In this document: positions 7,269 to 14,052 of the stretch, one piece after another
How positions within the stretch are numbered: the stretch's first letter is position 1
Layout: each line of letters starts with the position of its first letter
NCBI GenBank assembly: GCA_029548025.1
Contig: JAKPOE010000285.1
Span: 1-21,507 of the forward strand
DNA: 21,507 bases
Direction of reading: 5' to 3'
Source of the DNA: Spirochaetota bacterium
GTDB lineage: Bacteria > Spirochaetota > UBA4802 > UB4802
Notes under the pieces: generated by a model
What the model was told of the DNA's origin: nothing
The model's database searches: none
Seen by the model: only the letters and a program-made list of their open reading frames with translations
Program-made: the position numbers and the translations under genes

Positions 7269-8494
7269 GCGGCCCTGACCATTTTTTGCTGATAGGTATC
7301 AAGACTTCTATATAATGGTGAACGCAGTATCCCCGGTATACCCGCCTTTTGATATTCCTCAGCCAGCACTATGGCAACATCCGACGGTATATCGGCAGCT
7401 ACCATAGACTGAAAGAGCCTTTTTATTTTTTTATTCTGCTCTTCTTTTGATATATATGTTCTGCCTTGATATTTCTTATGGTAATCCTTTTTTTCGTCCT
7501 TGTCATCATCACAATAATTACAGGTAACCTCCTGCAATTGACGTATCTGTTGTGTTGTAAATCCCAGCTGATATAATGATCTTGTGCTGACAGCTCCAAA
7601 CATCTCTCTATATTTGATAATACGCTGACACAAGACATCAGGTGCAATACCCAGAGCAATAAGCTCCTGTTGGCTGCATGTCTGTATATTGAGCTTTATT
7701 GCAGTATTTTGTTTATATTCACTATGAGCCGGGAAAACATATCCCGCACCTGCATAGGTTATCCCAAATCTATGCGTGTTTCCCAGAAATGAATGATGCT
7801 GAAGCATATAGTAAAGAAGGATATTGCCCCATGCAACATTTACACCGGCTGTAGATAATTCCAGTTCCTTACTGTATCCAACCAGTACGCTTACATGCCT
7901 GGTTATATATCCTTTTATCCATATACATTGCTGTATATCCCCATTGTACAAAAGCGTATATTCAATACCACATCCATCAAAAATATCAGCATCGCATGAA
8001 AATATGGTAGTTGGCGTAATATACTCATCATCGCCGTAATGCTGTATATTGTTGGTAAATAGGGTGCACGACAATCGTTGAAAGGGTGTTACCGTAGCCA
8101 GCAATCCATAATCAACACTATGTTTTGTTGTGGTAAACTCTTGAGTTTTTATTGAAAGGATATAGTCATGTACCCTGCAGCCAACCTTTATCCAGTGAGC
8201 TATCGCCCAATCAAGCCCTGTTGACAGTGTATCTTCACGATATTCAGGAATGCCAAAATAATGCCACCGTATGCCGCCATCATATTTTTTACCCTTATAG
8301 GCAACATTTGTATTTGTTTCCTTAAGCTGAGGAAAACCAAAAGGATTTGCATAACTAAGGCTGCACACAAACGCAGGATAATTGTTGTACAATTTCCCCA
8401 ATAATGGGTCCTGCACATGTAACGGTAATGCTACTTTATATGCATTTTCAAATGCGCCTATGAACATGGTTATTGTCAGCAGCAATGAACCCAT
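7253..8494 (-). CDS. Predicted barrel-like envelope protein with C-terminal ComEA-type helix-hairpin-helix
   Basis: A 413-residue protein with three parts. Residues 1-18 look like a signal peptide (MGSLLLTITMFIGAFENA), though without the usual basic residues. Residues about 20-260 are amphipathic beta strands rich in Tyr/Trp/Gly (IRWHYFGIPEY, VNVAWGNILLYYM, HRFGITYAGAGYVF). Residues about 266-312 form a ComEA-type helix-hairpin-helix: IKLNIQTCSQQELIAL, GIAPDVLCQRIIKYREMFG, VSTRSLYQL, matching the family's 'INiNtA..eeL..LpGI....A..Ii.yR...G.F....dL' pattern. After it come a CNYC pair (325-328), a Lys/Asp-rich linker (331-358) and a second helical region with a GIPG turn (about 360-413). ComEA HhH domains bind double-stranded DNA without sequence specificity. 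An envelope protein combining one with a barrel suggests DNA capture, but HhH domains also mediate protein contacts. Stop and start overlap with both neighbours. Confidence 0.65.
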   Translation of the reverse strand: MGSLLLTITMFIGAFENAYKVALPLHVQDPLLGKLYNNYPAFVCSLSYANPFGFPQLKETNTNVAYKGKKYDGGIRWHYFGIPEYREDTLSTGLDWAIAHWIKVGCRVHDYILSIKTQEFTTTKHSVDYGLLATVTPFQRLSCTLFTNNIQHYGDDEYITPTTIFSCDADIFDGCGIEYTLLYNGDIQQCIWIKGYITRHVSVLVGYSKELELSTAGVNVAWGNILLYYMLQHHSFLGNTHRFGITYAGAGYVFPAHSEYKQNTAIKLNIQTCSQQELIALGIAPDVLCQRIIKYREMFGAVSTRSLYQLGFTTQQIRQLQEVTCNYCDDDKDEKKDYHKKYQGRTYISKEEQNKKIKRLFQSMVAADIPSDVAIVLAEEYQKAGIPGILRSPLYRSLDTYQQKMVRAACGIQ

Positions 8495-9468
8495 TACTCA
8501 ACCACGATACAGTAAAATTTTTTACTCTCGCGGTTGGCATTGTCCTGAGCCTCAGCAATACCCAGATATAAACCACAGGTAAGATGCTTGATAGTGTTTG
8601 TCCAATCAAGTAACTGGACACCAGGCAATGCGTTAATCAGTGGACTTTCGTATATTTTGTAGCCAACAGAGGAAAACAGGCGTATCCTGAACTTGCATGG
8701 CTGGATAGCAAAAAGATTAAGCGGCTGCATATTTTTTTTAGAGATGACTATCGTGCGCTTAATTTTTATAAATTCGGACTTTGAATGATTTATTGGCAAA
8801 ATATTGGGGCGCCCTGGCGTTTGATACGAGGTAATGACAAAATCATCAGCGCTATTGGTATCTACACCATTTTTTCTAATAATACTCTGATATTCTAAAA
8901 TTCCTTTTTGACCAATATCAACCATGCATTCTTCACTGGCATAAGCACCCACCCATTGATTATGGTCAATAGCGCTTTTGAGGTATTTTTCAATTGACTG
9001 GTTAAGAGTACCGTCTCTGTTGGCGTACGCCACAAAATCAATTATTCCGCCATTTGACGGCTCATCATCACTATCTATTGCCACCACACAATCGGTATTC
9101 CATAAGCTATTGATATAGTTATTGCAATAAACATCAAGCACACCATTGCCATTGGTATCTCCAGTAGCATCACACTCATCTGGTATTCCAGGCTTTGTAC
9201 AATGCACAACAACAAACCTGTCATCCCATGGTGTTTCTGCCCTATCATAGCTATAGATTGTAACCGGAGATTGTGAAAGAGGTTCATTGGTTCCATAATA
9301 CATGGTTACATACAGCGATGAAATATCCATCGATAGCCTTTGTTCAGAGCAGTAAAATAGCTCAACCCAATCACCCGCTGGTACATTACAGGCTATTTCA
9401 TTAATGAGAAGTTGCGGATAGGCTAATGATGTGTGAAGCAAACACACAATAACAATAATCCGACGCAT
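8494..9468 (-). CDS. Secreted lamin-tail-domain protein with FlgD-like C-terminal Ig domain
   Basis: A 324-residue exported protein. The start is the ATG at 9468 (MRRIIVIVCLLHTSLAYPQ), 9 bases after a GGAG site (9481-9478); an ATG at 9477 is in frame but follows that site directly. After the signal peptide, LLINEIACNVPAGDWVELFY (20-39) opens a lamin-tail domain, which ends near DDFVITSYQTPGRPN (208-222). Inside it is an EF-hand-like, probably calcium-binding loop DTNGNGVLD (104-112) and an Asp-rich SDDEPSNGG. Residues about 255-305 (KFRIRLFSSVGYKIYES...LTCGLYLGIAEA) resemble the FlgD-type Ig repeat found at the end of many secreted proteins. Bacterial lamin-tail domains often accompany surface nucleases and ComEC-type hydrolases and may bind DNA or membranes. 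The TAA overlaps the next gene's ATG (TAATG), making this the first gene of a three-gene envelope cassette. Confidence 0.75.
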   Translation of the reverse strand: MRRIIVIVCLLHTSLAYPQLLINEIACNVPAGDWVELFYCSEQRLSMDISSLYVTMYYGTNEPLSQSPVTIYSYDRAETPWDDRFVVVHCTKPGIPDECDATGDTNGNGVLDVYCNNYINSLWNTDCVVAIDSDDEPSNGGIIDFVAYANRDGTLNQSIEKYLKSAIDHNQWVGAYASEECMVDIGQKGILEYQSIIRKNGVDTNSADDFVITSYQTPGRPNILPINHSKSEFIKIKRTIVISKKNMQPLNLFAIQPCKFRIRLFSSVGYKIYESPLINALPGVQLLDWTNTIKHLTCGLYLGIAEAQDNANRESKKFYCIVVE

Positions 9469-9632
9469 ACAAAGCATCTCCGTGTTGTAAGGTTTGTTTA
9501 TTAATACGCCGGACTGTTAAAAAATTAAAAGAATGGGGGAATTTTTTTGTTTTTTTATAAAAATTTTTTAAAATATGCCAATGCATCAATTAATTGCTTG
9601 ACCAACTAAATTTAAATGGAAAAGTATTTGCC

Positions 9633-10265
9633 ATGGTAAAGCTTGATAATCCTTATTCACAGTATCGCCCCACATGGAAAGTTTTTATTCCAATGCTTGT
9701 GATGTACCCGTTATTGAAAGTAGCAATACAGTATGCGTATTTTTCTTTTTTATATCAGTATAGCATTGTGCTTTTATTGTTAATTGTCATTGCACAATAT
9801 TGTGATAAAGGACTTTTTACAAAAGAGCGGATTTTTGCCTTTGACCTTCCTTTTGAACGAAAGATATTTTACCTCATGGTCATGGTAATTATCCTGATCC
9901 CTATCCGTAATATAGCCATACAATTTACACAAAACTCTCAAACGTTACACTTTTATCAGGGGCAGATGTCATCGCTTGAGTCAATGCTTGTCATGTTAGC
10001 TATTATTGCACCATGTGAAGAGCTTTTTTTCAGGGGATTTGTACAATACAACCTTACCTTTTATTTTGGGAAATATGGGGCGATAGTTATCGGCGCATTA
10101 TTCTATAGTTTGGTAGGGATAGCCGCACATTCACTGTACCTTGCAGTCATCTTCTTCCTCATTGGTATAACAATAGGATATATCTACAGCACGGTAAAAT
10201 CACTGCTGCAATCGATAGTTCTTCATGTCATAACCATTATTTTTATGTATATCTATCCTTTTTAA
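9633..10265 (+). CDS. CPBP-family intramembrane metalloprotease-like protein
   Basis: A 210-residue membrane protein with about six or seven hydrophobic helices. The start is the ATG at 9633, which has GGAAAAG (9618-9624) 8 bases before it; a TTG at 9594 lacks an SD. The CPBP (CAAX protease and bacteriocin-processing) motif 1 is exact: CEELFFRG with E129, E130 and R134. Motif 3 is present as a His in a helix (LQSIVLHVITI, H198), but without the usual Asn four residues on. Motif 2, normally FxxxH, reads FYSLV (157-161), so its His is missing unless H166 serves. The protein may therefore be an atypical or impaired protease. CPBP proteins process prenylated or bacteriocin-like peptides or confer immunity; no substrate is evident here. 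The gene stands alone, divergent from the lamin-tail cassette, and its stop overlaps the stop of the 48-residue gene on the other strand. Confidence 0.75.
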   Translation: MVKLDNPYSQYRPTWKVFIPMLVMYPLLKVAIQYAYFSFLYQYSIVLLLLIVIAQYCDKGLFTKERIFAFDLPFERKIFYLMVMVIILIPIRNIAIQFTQNSQTLHFYQGQMSSLESMLVMLAIIAPCEELFFRGFVQYNLTFYFGKYGAIVIGALFYSLVGIAAHSLYLAVIFFLIGITIGYIYSTVKSLLQSIVLHVITIIFMYIYPF

Positions 10266-10408
10266 TTATCTATCTTTAAGCGTTCCTTCCATACACCGTC
10301 CCAGTTATTGTTAACATCACCCGGTGCTTCATTTTTACCAATCTTTGATATAATCAATAACACTATAATCGATGAAATAACCATTATAGTGACAAATATT
10401 GAATGCAT
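10262..10408 (-). CDS. Small single-pass membrane protein, 48 residues
   Basis: A short gene with strong translation signals: ATG at 10408 and AGGAG at 10420-10416, 7 bases upstream. The 48-residue product has an N-terminal membrane helix (SIFVTIMVISSIIVLLIIS, about residues 3-21), a short basic hinge (KIGK) and a polar tail with two Trp (NNNWDGVWKERLKIDN). The topology should be N-out, tail in the cytoplasm by the positive-inside rule. I do not recognise a family. The size and form suit an accessory subunit of a membrane complex, such as a transporter or oxidase small subunit, or a regulator peptide. The TAA lies on 10264-10262, so it overlaps the convergent CPBP stop by 4 bases. It is preceded by a 126-base spacer behind the aldolase gene, with TTGACG near 10490 as a possible -35. 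Confidence 0.7.
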   Translation of the reverse strand: MHSIFVTIMVISSIIVLLIISKIGKNEAPGDVNNNWDGVWKERLKIDN

Positions 10409-10534
10409 AGCAACACTCCTTTTTAGGCAATAGCTGTAAGTAGTATCAATAGTAGAAGGATATCGTTAAAAATAAGGTTTTTCGTCAAGCTTTTTATAAA
10501 ATTTTTGTTATAGTAGCACCGTTGTTGTGTTATA

Positions 10535-11287
10535 CTACACAATCGCCATTCTGTCAGTGGTAACCGCTATCCTTTTCTGGTAGATAGTACTTTTTAATGG
10601 TTCGACATTTGAAAAAGCTCTATACAGATCCAATTCAAATTCTAGTCCTACCATAATTGATGTAGCTATATTGTGTGTTTTTGCGCAATCAAAGACTAAA
10701 TGGCGTGTATTTATTCTATCTGGCTGAATAGCCTTCTGAACCAGTTCGGCATTGTGTGGATTAATCTGACCGCCAACAGAGGTTACCTTCCCGGCTATCT
10801 TTGAACATTGAACAATATGTGCTGTTGCATTGATAACATCATTGTCATCAACTGCCTTCTTCATTGATTGTGAAAGATCACTTCTCCCAACAGTGACCTG
10901 GTTAACATAAAGAAAGTATGGATTACTATAGATTGCTGGCAGATTGTTATATGCAGTGATAGTTTCCACATTTATTGCTAAGTATGGTAAAGTATTATTA
11001 CTATAAATATCCATCATGGCCGAAACAAAATTTTCAAGTGAATATTCTGATTCAACCATTGGTGCTAAAATTCCATCAATACCAATTGATTGACAGTAGC
11101 GGATATCATTCCGTGCCTCAGGTCCTCCTATTTTGACTATAACCGGTATATTGATAGCAATCTCCTTCATAAACAACAGTTCATTATGTGTCATGTCTTC
11201 TACTTCTGTACCACCTTTCAATGCTACAAGCCCATGAATATGTATTAATTCATCCAGTTTTGTTTCTAATGTTTCAATGAGTTTCAT
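10535..11287 (-). CDS. HpcH/HpaI aldolase / citrate lyase beta-like family protein
   Basis: A 250-residue TIM-barrel protein of the HpcH/HpaI superfamily, whose members cleave or form C-C bonds next to a 2-oxo acid or acyl-CoA using a divalent metal. The start ATG at 11287 follows AAGGAG by about 9 bases. Visible family blocks: VKIGGPEARNDI (51-62), GIDGILAPMVES (69-80), LAINVET with the metal-ligand Glu 108, and VTVGRSDLSQS with the metal-ligand Asp 137, followed by VTSVGGQINPHN (168-179). The length and blocks resemble the short aldolase branch. It diverges from the mannonate dehydratase gene and shares the 217-base control region with its promoter. Cleavage of a 2-keto-3-deoxy sugar acid phosphate would complete the pathway in this window, since no KDPG aldolase of the Eda type is seen. 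That role is inference; the same family also occurs in surface-sugar loci. Confidence 0.75.
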   Translation of the reverse strand: MKLIETLETKLDELIHIHGLVALKGGTEVEDMTHNELLFMKEIAINIPVIVKIGGPEARNDIRYCQSIGIDGILAPMVESEYSLENFVSAMMDIYSNNTLPYLAINVETITAYNNLPAIYSNPYFLYVNQVTVGRSDLSQSMKKAVDDNDVINATAHIVQCSKIAGKVTSVGGQINPHNAELVQKAIQPDRINTRHLVFDCAKTHNIATSIMVGLEFELDLYRAFSNVEPLKSTIYQKRIAVTTDRMAIV

Positions 11288-11418
11288 AATTTCATTCTCC
11301 TTTCATAAGCAAGATGAAGGCAACTTACTATCCAATCATACTATCGGCACGGTTTCTTTTTTCATGTATCATTTTCACCGGTATGAGCATTATTTATGAA
11401 CAAATATATAAAACATCC

Positions 11419-11447
11419 TTGACATCGATTGATGCTTTTAATATATT
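11419..11447 (+). promoter_or_regulatory. Strong sigma-70-type promoter of the mannonate dehydratase gene
   Basis: TTGACA (11419-11424), exactly 17 bases, then TATATT (11442-11447). Transcription should begin near 11454, inside the operator that follows, leaving a leader of about 50 bases before the uxuA ATG at 11505. The layout is the same as that of the GntR regulator promoter. Confidence 0.8.
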
Positions 11448-11468
11448 ATCATCAGACCATATGATGAT
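11448..11468 (+). promoter_or_regulatory. Putative GntR operator at the uxuA start site
   Basis: ATCATCAGACCAT directly abuts the -10 box and extends to GATGAT, forming a 6-base-arm inverted repeat around a 9-base centre (11448-11453 and 11463-11468). Together with the last two bases of the -10, the 15-mer TTATCATCAGACCAT is identical to the one at the regulator's own promoter (21472-21458). A site covering +1 would repress. The identity is seen in the sequence; binding by the encoded regulator is inferred. Confidence 0.7.
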
Positions 11469-11504
11469 TAGTTGTACAATTCATTTATGCAAGGAGAATC
11501 GTAT

Positions 11505-12488
11505 ATGATAAAAATTGCTGAATTATTACCCCCTCACCCATCAGCACTGTGGCGTATGGTTAAACAATGTGGCATTGAGCACGTTGTAGGTGGCATGCAA
11601 CTTTATGCGGGCTGGGAAACAATGCCCCAGGATTTCTGGCCATGGAGCTATAACTCGTTAGTCCACATAAAAACCACCTATGAAGATGCTGGTTTTAAGC
11701 TTGAAGTCATTGAGTCGCGCCCACCAATGGATGCTATAAAATTAGGATTGCCCGAAAGGGACAGGGAGATTGAGAATGTCATCATGCTTATAAAAAATAT
11801 GGGTGCACTGGGAATTCCGGTGTGGTGTTACGAATGGATGCCTGTTTTTGGCTGGACACGTACTTCCACCACAACCCCTATACGCGGCGGCGCGCTGGCT
11901 ACTTCATACAATCACGAATATATGGAGCATGCACCGCTAACGGAATATGGCATTATCACCGAAGAGCAGTTATGGAAAAATTTAGAATATTTTTTAAAGG
12001 CGGTCATCCCTGAAGCTGAAAAAGCGCATGTTAAACTTGCCATGCATCCTGATGATCCCCCTGTTTCGCCCATTAGGGGCGTTGCCCGCATTATGCGCTC
12101 TATTGATAATTTTCAAAAGCTTCTTGACCTTTATCCAAGCCCGGTCAATGGTATTGCACTGTGTCAGGGAAATTTTGCTCTCATGACCGACAACCTTCCT
12201 CAAGTTATACATCACTTTGGCAAACAGGGTAAGATATTCTTTGTGCACTTCAGAAATGTGAAAGGTACTCCCTATAAATTTACCGAAACCTTTCATGATG
12301 ATGGCATGCTCGATATGTACCAATGCATGAAAGCATACCATGATACAGGCTTTGACGGTGTCATGCGCCCTGACCATGTCCCCACCATGGAAGGAGATAG
12401 CAACGAAAATCCAGCATATTCATCCATAGGGAGGCTTTTTGCTATTGGGTACATGAAAGGACTTCTGGAAGCTGTCAGCAAGGCATAA
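11505..12488 (+). CDS. uxuA: Mannonate dehydratase (UxuA family)
   Basis: A 327-residue TIM-barrel enzyme converting D-mannonate to 2-keto-3-deoxy-D-gluconate (KDG), the dehydration step of hexuronate breakdown. The start ATG at 11505 follows AAGGAG by 8 bases; the frame stays open back to 11472, but that stretch holds only a TTG. Family blocks: an N-terminal MIKIAELLPPHPSALWRMVKQ, LAMHPDDPP (H181), ALCQGNFAL (C220), IFFVHFRNVKG (H248), FHDDGMLDMY and VMRPDHVP (D290). The His, Cys, His and Asp at these positions correspond to the Mn2+ ligands known from UxuA structures, with near-identical spacing. At 327 residues it is shorter than the E. coli enzyme (394). It is transcribed from a strong promoter carrying the same operator as the GntR gene and meets the DUF2784 gene tail to tail with a 3-base gap. 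Confidence 0.9.
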   Translation: MIKIAELLPPHPSALWRMVKQCGIEHVVGGMQLYAGWETMPQDFWPWSYNSLVHIKTTYEDAGFKLEVIESRPPMDAIKLGLPERDREIENVIMLIKNMGALGIPVWCYEWMPVFGWTRTSTTTPIRGGALATSYNHEYMEHAPLTEYGIITEEQLWKNLEYFLKAVIPEAEKAHVKLAMHPDDPPVSPIRGVARIMRSIDNFQKLLDLYPSPVNGIALCQGNFALMTDNLPQVIHHFGKQGKIFFVHFRNVKGTPYKFTETFHDDGMLDMYQCMKAYHDTGFDGVMRPDHVPTMEGDSNENPAYSSIGRLFAIGYMKGLLEAVSKA

Positions 12489-12491
12489 TGT

Positions 12492-12872
12492 TTATGCTTT
12501 TCTTTTGGCTGTGTAGTCTTTGATATTGAGGATTACTGAAAAGCATAAACAAATAATAAAAACACCGGCTACGGTGATATCAGTTATGTGCGCATCGGGA
12601 GTATAGCCTGTTATTTCATGGAGTAAAAACTGTATATATGAATTATATACAATAGGTTTTCTCAGTGCATTCCGTACCTGCCAGTGCCAGTCGGTACAAA
12701 AGCAATAGCCCCAGCCATACCATATACCCAGTACACACCATGAAAAAGCGGTTAGAAGCATCGTCACAAGGTGTATCTTCCGTGTCCTTGCAAAAATCCA
12801 CCCTGTCATGTTGAAGAGTGTAAACAGGGTATGGAAAAGTAAAAAAAATATATCAAGTACCTGAAGCATCAT
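12492..12872 (-). CDS. DUF2784-type small membrane protein
   Basis: A 126-residue protein with about four membrane helices. The pattern of an N-terminal helix with a His (LDIFFLLFHTLFTLFNMTGW), a second helix with LGIWYGWGYCFCTDWHWQVR (about residues 47-66) and a final C-terminal helix matches DUF2784, a family of unknown function with a conserved 'GYCP.T.WHW' element. Two adjacent start codons (12872, 12869) are possible, and neither has a clear SD. It lies 78 bases behind the kinase gene on the same strand and probably forms the end of that transcript; a weak inverted repeat (12924-12941) lies between them. Its link to sugar-acid metabolism rests on position only. Confidence 0.65.
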   Translation of the reverse strand: MMLQVLDIFFLLFHTLFTLFNMTGWIFARTRKIHLVTMLLTAFSWCVLGIWYGWGYCFCTDWHWQVRNALRKPIVYNSYIQFLLHEITGYTPDAHITDITVAGVFIICLCFSVILNIKDYTAKRKA

Positions 12873-12950
12873 AGTGCATAACCATGTATATCATCCCATC
12901 ATGGTAAATAGAGTGCGGATTGGCAATGTAATAGCACATTGTCTCATTAT

Positions 12951-13979
12951 CTATCGCAGCAATCGGCTGCTTTTATTCTGTATGATTGCGTCCATATCTG
13001 CTTTACCAACAATAAAATTATCACCATGAACACTATGCGCCAGGGCACACAAGGCAAGGGCAGTATCAACTGCTGTTTCAAGCGATTGCTGTTGTATCAA
13101 TGAATAGATAAACCCTGCAGCGAGAGCATCACCTGCACCAATACGGTCAACGATATGTGGTACCTCCAATGTTTTCATCGCCACCTCATGGTTACGTGTT
13201 GCTGCTGCTGCGCCCACCCTTACTTCAGATGCCGAAGTACCTTCGCGATAGGTTATCACAATCGCAGAAAGATTTGCATACGTATTAAAGAGTGCCTGTA
13301 TGGTGCTATGGATATCGTGTTTTTTCTCAGAATTGGGCAACAAAAAAAGTGCAAGATGCTCTTCATTCCCTATCAACACATGAATAGAGGGCATCAGCCG
13401 TAAAAATGCATCCCTGGCATCATCAACACTTTTCCATAATGTCTGGCGATAGTTAATATCAAATGAAACAACCCCCTTTTTTTCATTGACAATACTTGCT
13501 GCTTTAATGCTTTCGTCACAGATAGTATTTGAAAGCGCCAGGGTTATACCTGTTGTATGAAACCATGCATTGCTTGGGATTATGGCGTTCCAATTAATGT
13601 CTTCATGCTGTAATTGTGCAAATGCACTGTTGTTTCTGTCATAGATAAGCCGTGAAGCCCTGAGTCCGGCACCCTGTTCATAAAAATACAACCCCATGCG
13701 CGTATCCTGTTTCATCACAATGTTGTCAGTAATGACGCCAAACCCCTGTAAATAACGCTTTGCAGCATCACCCAGAACGGTATCAGGCAGAGCAGAAACA
13801 ATCCTGCATGGTATTCCCACCTGTGAAAGTGTCACCGCACAGTTTGCCTCTGCTCCTCCAAAGTACGCTTCAAACATATTTGTCTGAAAAAGCCTGCTGT
13901 AGCCTGGAGGTGATAATCGCAGCAGTATCTCACCCCAGGCAATAAATTGACTTGTGATAGTATGCTCTTTTCCCATCAT
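12951..13979 (-). CDS. kdgK: 2-keto-3-deoxygluconate kinase (PfkB family)
   Basis: A 342-residue ribokinase-fold enzyme. KdgK phosphorylates KDG with ATP to 2-keto-3-deoxy-6-phosphogluconate, directly after mannonate dehydratase. The KdgK branch is recognisable: GEILLRLSPPGYSRLFQ (16-32), YFGGAEANCAVTLSQ (39-53), the substrate loop RMGLYFYEQGAGLRASRLIYDR (94-115), SFDINYRQTLW (172-182) and the PfkB signature DRIGAGDALAAGF (278-290), with the base Asp 284. The anion hole GAGD is intact. Two adjacent ATGs (13979, 13976) could start it, with only a weak G-rich site before them. It follows the Nramp-like gene by 73 bases; that spacer carries an ATCATCAG half-match to the operator (13988-13995) and one iterated octamer. 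Confidence 0.88.
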   Translation of the reverse strand: MMGKEHTITSQFIAWGEILLRLSPPGYSRLFQTNMFEAYFGGAEANCAVTLSQVGIPCRIVSALPDTVLGDAAKRYLQGFGVITDNIVMKQDTRMGLYFYEQGAGLRASRLIYDRNNSAFAQLQHEDINWNAIIPSNAWFHTTGITLALSNTICDESIKAASIVNEKKGVVSFDINYRQTLWKSVDDARDAFLRLMPSIHVLIGNEEHLALFLLPNSEKKHDIHSTIQALFNTYANLSAIVITYREGTSASEVRVGAAAATRNHEVAMKTLEVPHIVDRIGAGDALAAGFIYSLIQQQSLETAVDTALALCALAHSVHGDNFIVGKADMDAIIQNKSSRLLR

Positions 13980-14052
13980 CCAGCACCATCATCAGTAACT
14001 ATCGCCCACAACAATTTTTTGCCCTATCATCCATGGGTAATAGTGTACATGG

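Noticed and set aside
8207..8220. GCTATCGC and other one-base variants as further copies of the iterated octamer
   Set aside because: Counted only as near-copies; variants are less enriched and including them would inflate the signal.
10490..10540. Imperfect dyad around TAGTA...TACTA downstream of the aldolase gene as an intrinsic terminator
   Set aside because: Pairing is interrupted by mismatches and G-T pairs, and the A/T tract after it is mixed rather than a T-run.
11314..11508. Plus-strand 64-codon open frame in the aldolase/uxuA spacer
   Set aside because: It spans the uxuA promoter and operator, ends past the uxuA start in another frame, and has no SD or recognisable protein features.
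12924..12941. Inverted repeat CAATGT...ACATTG between kdgK and the DUF2784 gene as a terminator
   Set aside because: Stem of only six AT-rich pairs and no following T-run on the relevant strand.
13988..13995. ATCATCAG upstream of kdgK as a third operator
   Set aside because: Only 8 of 13 bases match and no good -35/-10 pair is placed correctly; too weak to call.
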